Source: Nonomuraea thailandensis (GTDB lineage: Bacteria > Actinomycetota > Actinomycetes > Streptosporangiales > Streptosporangiaceae). From it: 64,000 bases of DNA. The notes beneath the pieces are model-generated. The model saw only the letters and a list, made by a program, of their open reading frames with translations, searched no databases and was not told the DNA's origin. The translations under genes were made by a program, and so were the position numbers. Position 1 is the first letter of the stretch; every line of letters begins with the position of its first letter. Below are positions 57,974 to 64,000 of this stretch, piece after piece. The DNA is taken from positions 5,477,501 to 5,541,500 of the forward strand of contig NZ_JAMZEB010000002.1 in assembly GCF_024172165.1 (NCBI RefSeq). Direction: 5' to 3'.

Positions 57974-58281
57974 GTCTCGAAGGCGGTCCTGGCGAGGTCG
58001 TGGGAGCGGCTCGCGAGGTCCTCCTCCGCCCGCCCGAACGCCTCCGTGATGGCCTCGGCCAGCGCCTGCGAGCCGAGCCGCAGCGCGCGGGGGTCGAGGT
58101 GCAGCCCGGCCAGCGAGCCCGTGGCCGACAGCTCGACGGCGACCTGGCCGCCGGCGCTCTCCCCGCGCCCGGTCGTCTCCCGCAGCAGGCGGCTCACCTC
58201 CTCCAGGCGGGCGGCGCCGCCGGCCAGCTCGGCCAGGGCGCGGTCGAGCTCGGGGTCTCCGGTACGCGGCGGTGTCGTCAT
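57970..58281 (-). CDS. YbaB/EbfC-family nucleoid-associated-like protein
   Basis: The 103-residue protein has the YbaB pattern: helical ELDRALAELAGGAARLEEVSRLLRETTGRGESAGGQVAVELSATGSLAGLHLDPRALR, then a C-terminal helix. In actinomycetes such YbaB-like proteins are often encoded beside WXG100-like genes and are of unknown role. ATG 58281 with AGGAG upstream. It is the last gene of a three-gene operon. Its stop lies within the third copy of the 19-bp repeat. Confidence 0.85.
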   Translation of the reverse strand: MTTPPRTGDPELDRALAELAGGAARLEEVSRLLRETTGRGESAGGQVAVELSATGSLAGLHLDPRALRLGSQALAEAITEAFGRAEEDLASRSHDLARTAFET

Positions 58282-58298
58282 GGGGGCTCCTGGAGGTG

Positions 58299-59177
58299 TC
58301 AGCGTTTGAACAGGAACGCCCTGGGCGCGTGGGCCAGCGCCGAGCGCAGGGCGCCTTCGTCGGACAGGCCCCCGCCGGCGACCAGGGGGTAGACGGTGGC
58401 CGCCGACAGGGTGCGGCGGAAGAACCTGCCGGCGGGCCCGGTGCCGAGCACCGTCTCGGTGAGCCGCGCCGGGGGGAAGAACCTTCGGGCGTCGCTGAGG
58501 CCCTTGATGCCGCCGTTGTAGGCCATCTCGGCGACGAAGTGCCGGCCCGCGTACTCCCAGAGGTTGCCCATGGGCTGCCCGGTGGCGGCCGAGCTCGCCG
58601 CGTGCACGCCGGTCTTGAGCCCCGCCCACAGGACGGAGTCCGCCAGCGCGTCGAGCCCCTCGCGCACCACGTACGTGCCGACGCGCCGCTTGCCCGCGCG
58701 CTGCTCCAGGATCGCCTTGGTGATCTTCTGGAAGATCGTGCGTTCCAGCCTGGCCCGGGCCACGAGCCACTTGAACGCCCGCTCGGCCACGATCCTGGCG
58801 GCCGGGTAGAGGTAGCCGAAGAGCATGGTGAAGGCCATGGCGGCGAGCTGGGTGCCGATGATCAGAAGCTGCTCGCGGTGCTGCTCGACGGCCTCGGCGT
58901 ACTCGTCGCAGCCGGCCGCCAGATCCTCCAGCTCCTCCTGGAGGGCGGCGTAGCGGGGGCCCAGCTCGTGCGGCCACACGTCGGCGAAGCGGGAGACCGT
59001 CCGGCTGTCGTTGGCCTCGCGGGCCTCGGCGACGGCGGTGGCGGTGTCGCGGGCGAGCGCGCCGATGCCGGTGGCCAGCTCGCGCAGCGCGCCGGCCCTG
59101 GCCCGGAGGTTGCCGGCGTCGGCCGCCGGCACGTGCACGCCGGCGAACCAGGCCAGCGCCTGGAAGGGGTCGAACAT
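58299..59177 (-). CDS. WXG100-like secretion-target-type protein without visible toxin domain
   Basis: The 292-residue protein has an N-terminal helical domain (about 1-110) of the type found in CpnT-like and polymorphic-toxin N-termini, with ADAGNLRARAGALRELATGIGAL and ADVWPHELGPRYAALQEEL. A hydrophobic helix at about 112-130 (AAMAFTMLFGYLYPAARIV) follows. The C-terminal half (140-292) has no nuclease, ADP-ribosyltransferase or NAD-glycohydrolase motif I can see. Start ATG 59177 overlaps the upstream gene's stop by 1 bp. It may be a type VII-secretion-linked effector scaffold or a housekeeping protein; unsure. Confidence 0.75.
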   Translation of the reverse strand: MFDPFQALAWFAGVHVPAADAGNLRARAGALRELATGIGALARDTATAVAEAREANDSRTVSRFADVWPHELGPRYAALQEELEDLAAGCDEYAEAVEQHREQLLIIGTQLAAMAFTMLFGYLYPAARIVAERAFKWLVARARLERTIFQKITKAILEQRAGKRRVGTYVVREGLDALADSVLWAGLKTGVHAASSAATGQPMGNLWEYAGRHFVAEMAYNGGIKGLSDARRFFPPARLTETVLGTGPAGRFFRRTLSAATVYPLVAGGGLSDEGALRSALAHAPRAFLFKR

Positions 59178-59575
59178 CAGGCGCCCTCCTGCCGGGGCGG
59201 AGCCTCGGGGACCGGCGGCCCGGGGAGGTCGGGGATCGCGGGCAGGGTGCTGATGATGTGCAGCTCCAGGTAGTCCCACAGGGCGTCGAAGTCGCGCAGG
59301 CCCGCGGCGGAGGTGAAGCTCTTGTCGGCGATGCGGCGCATGGCGTCGGCGAGGGAGTCGTAGCCGTCGGCGTACCACTCGGCGAACGCGCGGCCCTCCT
59401 CGTCGCCGCCGACCAGGCCGGAGGTGGTGGCCAGGGGCGAGGAGGCGCGCAGCAGGGCCGTCACGTCGTCGCCGGTCCGGTCGAAGCGCCGGGCGAGCCT
59501 GCGGATCGACGTCCAGTCGATGAGGACCCCGTCGCCGCTCGCGGCGACCGATTCGCCGGACGAATCCGCCATCAA
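59177..59575 (-). CDS. Small WXG100-like/excreted-domain protein (132 aa)
   Basis: The 132-residue protein has an N-terminal helix hairpin (about 18-95: DWTSIRRLARRFDRTGDDVTALLRASSPL, GRAFAEWYADGYDSLADAMRRIAD) and a Pro-rich C-terminus. The layout fits WXG100-superfamily partner proteins. It is the first gene of an operon with the 292-aa protein and the YbaB-like protein, the three being overlapped or within 20 bp. ATG 59575 or 59572 can be used; GGAGGG is upstream. Confidence 0.75.
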   Translation of the reverse strand: MMADSSGESVAASGDGVLIDWTSIRRLARRFDRTGDDVTALLRASSPLATTSGLVGGDEEGRAFAEWYADGYDSLADAMRRIADKSFTSAAGLRDFDALWDYLELHIISTLPAIPDLPGPPVPEAPPRQEGA

Positions 59576-59631
59576 CCCTCCAAGCGTGCATTAATGACTA
59601 CTTAGGCACGCTAACGACTATAAATTTCCGC

Positions 59632-59653
59632 GAGTTAATCGCCGCGTTAACTC
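59632..59653. promoter_or_regulatory. GAGTTAA-N8-TTAACTC inverted repeat
   Basis: Perfect 7-bp arms (59632-59638 and 59647-59653) overlapping the stop codon of the hybrid kinase gene and upstream of the WXG100 operon. AT-rich against the surroundings. It may be an operator for the WXG100 operon or a transcriptional stop; not decided. A GCGTGC/GCACGC pair (59584-59589, 59606-59611) lies closer to the operon start. Confidence 0.5.
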
Positions 59654-62543
59654 AGGAATAAGCGGCGTTCATCCACTCGGGCAGGTCGCTGAGCATCCCG
59701 CCCAGCTCCTCCATGACGTCGCCGTCCACGGCCTCGCCCGCGCTGGCCTGGTCCTCGACGCGCCGGCACAGCTCCGCCTCGCGGGTCGCGCCGACCGTCG
59801 CGCAGGACCCCTTGAGCCGGTGCGCGAGCCCGGCCGCCGCGGCCAGGTCGCCGTCCCGCACGGCCTGCCTCAGCTCCTCGAACGTGCGGGTGGCGGTCGC
59901 CAGGTACGCCCGCGCCACGTCGGCCAGCGCCTCCTGCGACAGCCCCGCCAGCTCGGGCGGCAGCCCGGCGGAGGCCGTCCACTCCGGGATCCTGGCCAGC
60001 ACGCGCGGCCAGTCGACCGGCTTGGCCAGGTGGTCGTCCATACCGGCCTCCAGGCACCGGATCCGGTCGTCCGGCATGGCCGCGGCGGTCATCGCGATGA
60101 TCGGGGTGTGGGCCTCCTCGCCCTCCCTGATCTCCTCGGTCGCGGCCAGGCCGTCGAGCACGGGGAGCTGGCAGTCCATGAACACCAGGTCGTACCGGCC
60201 GGCCAGCACGGCGCGCACGGCCTGCCTGCCGTCGTCGACCACGTCGACCTCGTGCCCGGCCTGGGTCAGCACGAGCATCGCCACCTGGCGGCTCACCTCG
60301 TCGTCCTCGGCCACCAGGATGCGGGCGCCCTCGGTCAGGCCGGTGGCCGGCGCGCCGTCGCGCGGCTCGCCGTCGCACTCCGCGAGGCCCAGGGCGTTCT
60401 CCGCGGCGGCGAGCAGGCGGCGGCGGCTGAGCGGCCGGGTGATCGACTGCACGGCCCGCTCCCCCGCCGCGCCCGGCCAGGCGAAGCCGGCCCGGCCGGG
60501 GGTGACGACCACGATGACGCTGGTGGCCTGGAGCGCCGGGTCGTTGAGGATGGAGTCGGCGAGCGAGCGCGGCGCACCGGGGTCGCCGGGGTCACCCGGG
60601 CCGAGTCCCGTGCCGAGTCCCGTGCCGAGTCCCGTGCCGAGGTCGAGGGCGACGACGGCCAGCTCGTACGGCCGCCCGTCCGCGGCGGCGGCACGCAGGC
60701 GGGCCAGCGCCGCCACCTCGTCCCTGGTCTCCTCCACCTCGGCCCCGGCCTGCTCCAGGCAGCGCGCGGCCAGCGTGCGGTCCTCGGGCCGCGCGTCGGC
60801 GACCAGCGCGCGCCGCCCCTCCAGCGCTCCGGCGCCCGGCTCCGACCAGGTGAGCACGTCCACCGGCAGCGTGGCCCAGAACCGGCTGCCCACGCCCTCC
60901 ACGCTGTCGAGCCCGATCTGCCCGCCCATGAGCTCGACGAGCTGCCTGCTGATGGCCAGCCCGAGCCCGCTGCCGCCGGTCCTGCGCGTGATGGGCGAGT
61001 CCACCTGGCGGAAGACGCCGAAGACCCGCTCCCGGTCCCGCGGCCCGACCCCGATGCCCGTGTCGGCCACCGCGAACCTGAGCACCACCCGCTCCTGGCC
61101 CGGCTCTCCCTCGTCGAGCGCCACGTGCAGGTCCACGCCGCCCTGGACGGTGAACTTCAGCGCGTTGCCGACCAGGTTCGTCAGCACCTGGCGCAGCCGC
61201 GCCGGGTCGCCCGCCACCTGGCGGGGCACGTTCTCGTCGAGCCGCAGCGTGAGCCAGAGCCCCTGCTCGTACGCGTGCGGCGCGAACGGCGCCACGACCT
61301 CGTCGCACAGTCGCGGCAGGTCGAACGGCGCGGCCTCGACCTGGAGGTGCCCGGCCTCGATCCTGGACAGGTCGAGGAAGTCGTCGAGCAGGCGCAGCAC
61401 GTTCTGCGCCGACTCCTGGGCGGTGCTGGCGTAGTAGCGCTGCTCCTCGTCCAGGCGGGTGCCCATGAGCAGGGAGTTCATGCCGAGCACGCCGTTGATG
61501 GGGGTGCGGATCTCGTGGCTGATCTTGGCCACGAACTCCGACTTGGCGCTGGAGGCGCTGAGTGCCTCGTCCCTGGCTGCGGCCAGCTCGGTGGCGTAGG
61601 TGGAGAGCTGGGCCTGCGCCCGGCGGCGGCCGCGGGTGCTGTGGATCTGCAGGCCGAGGCCGATGAGGATGAGCAGGGCGAGCAGGAGCGCGACGGTGAG
61701 CACGTTCGTGCGCAGCTTCTCGGCGGAGGCCAGGGCCTCGGCGACCGAGACCTCGGCGGTGACCGTCCAGCCGATGCCGGGGATCGGCTCGGACGCCGAC
61801 AGGACCGTGCCGTCGATGCCGCGGAACTCGCCGCTCCACGCCCGCCCGGCCAGCGCGGCGTCCACGCGGGGGTCCTCGCGCAGGGAGGTGAGCGCGAACA
61901 GCTTCCTGCCGGGGTCGGCGACCAGCACGCCGGCCCTGTCGGTGATGAGCAGCCGGATGTCCTGCGCCTCGGCGGCGTCCTCGGCGAACTCCTGGATGGC
62001 GTCGAGGCTGTAGACGACGGTGAGCATGCCGAGCATGCGGGTGCCGTCGGCGCTGGGGATGGGCGCGGCCACCGCGACGGCCCTGGACACCCCTAACATG
62101 GTCGGTGTGTACGCCTGCGAGACGTGGGCCTGGCGCCGGTCGCGCACCGCGCGGTACCAGTCGGTGGTCGTGATGTCCTGCGGCAGCACGGTGGGCGGCT
62201 CCGCGCCCCTGATCTTGCCCTCGGGAGAGTTCACGATCAGGCCGCTGACGCCGTCGCGCAGCTCCTTCAGCTCGCCGAGCCAGTCCTGCATCGTGGCGCT
62301 GGTGACCTCGTCCACCGCCTCGCGCACGTGGGGCCGCTGGGCGAAGGCGGTGACGAGCTGCTTGAGGGAGTCCATCTGCTGCTCGACCACGACCCGGCTG
62401 ACGGACGCGGTGGTCCTGACGCGCTCGCGGACCTCGTCGCTCATCGCGTTCTCCGACAGCGAGATGCTGGACGAGGTGAGCAGCGCCAGGGGCAGCAGGC
62501 CGAGGAGCGTCCACAGGGCCGTCACCGCGAGCAACCATCGCAC
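59652..62543 (-). CDS. Hybrid sensor histidine kinase with Cache sensor, two receivers and HPt
   Basis: The 963-residue protein has membrane helices at about 3-24 and 281-300 enclosing a dCache-type sensor domain (about 35-275). DHp with phospho-His343 ([14 protein letters not shown]), HATPase_c (about 440-560; GNALKF and [10 protein letters not shown]), a first receiver (about 575-700) with a partly lost acidic pocket (VADARPEDR) and a Gly-Leu-Gly repeat insert, a second intact receiver (about 740-855; [17 protein letters not shown]) and a C-terminal HPt ([13 protein letters not shown]) follow. It should sense a small ligand outside and relay phosphate through the HPt. GTG 62543 is chosen for the GGGGGAGG site; an earlier start at 62630 is possible. 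Confidence 0.92.
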   Translation of the reverse strand: MRWLLAVTALWTLLGLLPLALLTSSSISLSENAMSDEVRERVRTTASVSRVVVEQQMDSLKQLVTAFAQRPHVREAVDEVTSATMQDWLGELKELRDGVSGLIVNSPEGKIRGAEPPTVLPQDITTTDWYRAVRDRRQAHVSQAYTPTMLGVSRAVAVAAPIPSADGTRMLGMLTVVYSLDAIQEFAEDAAEAQDIRLLITDRAGVLVADPGRKLFALTSLREDPRVDAALAGRAWSGEFRGIDGTVLSASEPIPGIGWTVTAEVSVAEALASAEKLRTNVLTVALLLALLILIGLGLQIHSTRGRRRAQAQLSTYATELAAARDEALSASSAKSEFVAKISHEIRTPINGVLGMNSLLMGTRLDEEQRYYASTAQESAQNVLRLLDDFLDLSRIEAGHLQVEAAPFDLPRLCDEVVAPFAPHAYEQGLWLTLRLDENVPRQVAGDPARLRQVLTNLVGNALKFTVQGGVDLHVALDEGEPGQERVVLRFAVADTGIGVGPRDRERVFGVFRQVDSPITRRTGGSGLGLAISRQLVELMGGQIGLDSVEGVGSRFWATLPVDVLTWSEPGAGALEGRRALVADARPEDRTLAARCLEQAGAEVEETRDEVAALARLRAAAADGRPYELAVVALDLGTGLGTGLGTGLGPGDPGDPGAPRSLADSILNDPALQATSVIVVVTPGRAGFAWPGAAGERAVQSITRPLSRRRLLAAAENALGLAECDGEPRDGAPATGLTEGARILVAEDDEVSRQVAMLVLTQAGHEVDVVDDGRQAVRAVLAGRYDLVFMDCQLPVLDGLAATEEIREGEEAHTPIIAMTAAAMPDDRIRCLEAGMDDHLAKPVDWPRVLARIPEWTASAGLPPELAGLSQEALADVARAYLATATRTFEELRQAVRDGDLAAAAGLAHRLKGSCATVGATREAELCRRVEDQASAGEAVDGDVMEELGGMLSDLPEWMNAAYS
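60601..60636. repeat. 12-bp tandem repeat in first receiver of the hybrid kinase
   Basis: Three perfect units of CCGAGTCCCGTG encode Gly-Thr-Gly-Leu repeats directly after the LDL strand where the receiver phospho-Asp sits. Confidence 0.9.
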
Positions 62544-62589
62544 GGGCGTCCGTCCCTCCCCCCACTCGCTCGGGTACAGATTAGGAGGA

Positions 62590-62609
62590 AACCGGCGCGC
62601 GCGCCGGTT
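62590..62609. promoter_or_regulatory. 20-bp perfect palindrome between kinase and response-regulator genes
   Basis: AACCGGCGCGCGCGCCGGTT, fully self-complementary, lies 46 bp before the kinase start and 89 bp before the response-regulator start. It fits a dimeric regulator binding site for both divergent genes; its alternating CG core is also Z-DNA-prone. An AT-rich stretch (62640-62652) next to it is a likely promoter element. Confidence 0.6.
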
Positions 62610-62698
62610 CTCAGTGAGCAGAACGAGCAAAAGGTGATCTTTTTTAATAAAACCCGCTTAAGCTGCAGTGATCTACCTGAATGACGAGGAGCGTGGCG

Positions 62699-63382
62699 GT
62701 GCCTGAGCTCAGGGACATCACCGTTCTCATCGTGGACGACGACCCGGTCGTCACGGCGGCCCTGCACGCGCAGGTCAACCGGGTGCTCGGGTTCAGGGTC
62801 GTGGGCATCGCGCACACCGGGCACGCGGCGCTGGCCGCGGCCGGACGCTTCGCGCCCCGCCTGGTCCTGCTCGATCTGCACCTCCCTGATATGCCCGGTC
62901 TGGAGGTGGCGCACCGGCTGCGCCGCCCGGACCAGCCGCCCGCCGACATCATCGTGATCTCCGGGCGCAAGGAGTCGGCGACGGTACGCGCCGCCATCCA
63001 GCGCGGCGCGCTCAACTACCTGGTCAAGCCGACCCGGGCGGGCACGCTGGAGCAGGCCCTGCTGCGTTACGCCGCCACCGTCAAGCAGCTCGAGTCCGAG
63101 TCCCGCTTCACCGACCAGCAGGAGATCGACAACCTCTTCCGCTCGCTCCACCTCGACGTGGGCACCCGCCCCAAGAGCATCTCCGCCTCCACCGAGCAGG
63201 CGGTGCTGGACGCGCTCTCGGAGGTCGAGGACGCCTCGGCCGACGAGCTGGCGGCCAAGGTCGGCGTCAGCCGGGCCACCGCCCGCCGCTACCTGGAGCA
63301 CCTGTCCGAGCGGGGGCTGGTCGAGGGGCGGCCGAAGTACGGGACCACGGGGCGGCCCCAGCACCGGTACCGCATCCGATGA
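62699..63382 (+). CDS. CitB/DcuR-type response regulator
   Basis: The 227-residue protein has a receiver domain with phospho-Asp59 (VLLDLHLPDMPGL), acidic pocket VDDDP and Lys (NYLVKPTRAG), then a winged/HTH domain (about 165-225: AVLDALSEVEDASADELAAKVGVSRATARRYLEHLSERGLVE). This layout is typical of regulators of carboxylate or amino-acid transport genes. GTG 62699 has GAGGAG 7 nt upstream and is favoured over ATG 62681. It overlaps the solute-binding-lipoprotein gene by 4 bp, which ties its regulation to amino-acid uptake. Confidence 0.92.
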   Translation: MPELRDITVLIVDDDPVVTAALHAQVNRVLGFRVVGIAHTGHAALAAAGRFAPRLVLLDLHLPDMPGLEVAHRLRRPDQPPADIIVISGRKESATVRAAIQRGALNYLVKPTRAGTLEQALLRYAATVKQLESESRFTDQQEIDNLFRSLHLDVGTRPKSISASTEQAVLDALSEVEDASADELAAKVGVSRATARRYLEHLSERGLVEGRPKYGTTGRPQHRYRIR

Positions 63383-64000
63383 GGGCGCTGCGCGCGTTGG
63401 TCGCGGCCGTGCTGGTCGGCCTGCTGCCCGCCGCCTGCGGCGAGGCGAGCGCCTTCCCCGAGGACACCACGATGTCCCGCATCAGGGAGCGCGGCATCCT
63501 CACCGTGGGCATCAAGTTCGACCAGCCGATCTTCGGCTACAAGGATCCCGCCAGCGGGCGGATCACCGGGTTCGACGCGGAGATGGCCCGGCTGGTCGCC
63601 AGGGACCTGACGGGCAGCGAGCGCAACATCCGCTTCGTCGAGACGGTGTCGAGCGAGCGGGAGAACTTCATCGAGCAGGGCGTGGTGGACCTCGTCATCG
63701 CCACCTACTCGATCACGCAGACGCGCGCCCGGCGGGTCACGTTCACCGACCCGTACTACTACGCCGGGCAGGACCTGCTGGTACGCGTCGGCGACTCCAC
63801 CATCAACCAGGTCTCCGACCTGAAGGGCAAGAGCGTCTGCACGGCCCGCGGCTCCACCTCGGTCGAGCGGCTGCGCGCCACGGTACCCGGCATCCACCTG
63901 GAGGTCGTGGACGCGTACAGCATCTGCGTGCCCGCACTGATCGCCGGGCGGGTGGACGCGGTCAGCACCGACGACACCATCCTGCTCGGCCTGTACGCCC
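63379..64000 (+). CDS. Amino-acid ABC transporter solute-binding lipoprotein, GluB-like (3' end off window)
   Basis: The visible 207 residues begin with a lipoprotein signal ending LLPAAC (Cys20) and continue as an SBP_bac_3 domain: ILTVGIKFDQPIFGYKDPASGRITGFDAEMARLVARDL, then VVDLVIATYSITQTRARRVTFTDPYYYAGQDLLVR. This is the glutamate/polar-amino-acid-binding class. ATG 63379 overlaps the response regulator stop by 4 bp. The gene runs past the window; transporter permease genes may follow. Confidence 0.88.
   Translation, partial: MRALRALVAAVLVGLLPAACGEASAFPEDTTMSRIRERGILTVGIKFDQPIFGYKDPASGRITGFDAEMARLVARDLTGSERNIRFVETVSSERENFIEQGVVDLVIATYSITQTRARRVTFTDPYYYAGQDLLVRVGDSTINQVSDLKGKSVCTARGSTSVERLRATVPGIHLEVVDAYSICVPALIAGRVDAVSTDDTILLGLYA

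Noticed and set aside
62614-62637. Seven-codon frame (GTG to TGA) after an AGGAGG-like stretch
   Set aside because: The Shine-Dalgarno-like sequence is 25 bp away and across the palindrome; too weak to call a leader peptide.

Overview
The window is very GC-rich, with strong third-position GC bias, frequent GTG starts and many 1-4 bp stop/start overlaps. It carries a mycothiol-dependent-enzyme homologue, an Rv1264-type adenylate cyclase, an F420/flavin-type luciferase-family oxidoreductase, WXG100-like proteins and a SigE-type ECF sigma factor. Together these point to a chromosomal segment of a filamentous actinomycete; a Streptosporangiales genus such as Nonomuraea is my best guess, inferred and not proven. 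I saw no rRNA, tRNA, CRISPR array, insertion sequence or phage gene. No gap between genes exceeds about 250 bp. The first gene (nucleotidyltransferase) and the last gene (solute-binding lipoprotein) run off the window.

Layout. 1-2.8 kb: nucleotidyltransferase, CopC-like copper protein, small membrane protein and a small orphan protein. 2.8-3.8 kb: front-end-type fatty acid desaturase with a hairpin in its leader. 4.1-9.6 kb (minus): a five-gene operon of an unknown 301-aa protein, an 84-aa small protein, a VAO/PCMH flavoprotein, a DHA2 exporter and a FAD monooxygenase; it looks like a small uncharacterised biosynthetic or modification unit. 9.8-18.4 kb: secreted sialidase-like protein, stress-type PRC-barrel/DUF2382 protein, DUF4142 lipoprotein, a degenerate membrane-anchored alpha/beta hydrolase, an acetyl-xylan-esterase-family gene behind a LacI-type operator, a cysteine-less HesB-like protein, a PIMT-like methyltransferase and a PPOX-fold protein. 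18.5-22.5 kb: a 1332-aa secreted repeat protein. 22.6-28.8 kb: isoprenylcysteine-methyltransferase-like protein, quinone reductase/TetR divergent pair, zinc dehydrogenase, DUF1918, a double-Phd antitoxin-like orphan, GNAT, SDR and a second DUF4142 protein.

29-38.5 kb is the most coherent system. It is a minus-strand operon transcribed as solute-binding protein, OppB, OppC, OppD, OppF, M20 amidohydrolase, NylC/DmpA-type P1 peptidase and aldehyde dehydrogenase, with a divergent FCD-type GntR regulator. The operon promoter carries a 17-bp perfect palindrome with core ACTGGTCGGACCAGT. The same core palindrome sits directly in front of the SDR gene at 27.4 kb, about 10 kb away, so the SDR probably belongs to the same regulon. 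The parts fit import, amide-bond hydrolysis and oxidation of an oligopeptide-like or oligoamide substrate.

38.5-54 kb: adenylate cyclase translationally coupled to the GntR gene, ECF sigma factor with a membrane-protein partner, class IV aminotransferase, luciferase-family oxidoreductase, two acyl-CoA ligases flanking a methyltransferase, LysR/MFS and MerR/mycothiol-enzyme divergent pairs, acyl-CoA-dehydrogenase-fold flavoprotein, aldo/keto reductase and sulfotransferase-like protein. 54-57.8 kb: ABC exporter with a NarL-type two-component system. 58-59.6 kb: WXG100-like pair with a YbaB-like protein. 59.7-64 kb: a large hybrid histidine kinase divergent from a CitB-type response regulator that overlaps an amino-acid-binding lipoprotein gene. 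Short in-frame tandem repeats (12, 15, 18 or 21 bp) occur in protein linkers across the window.
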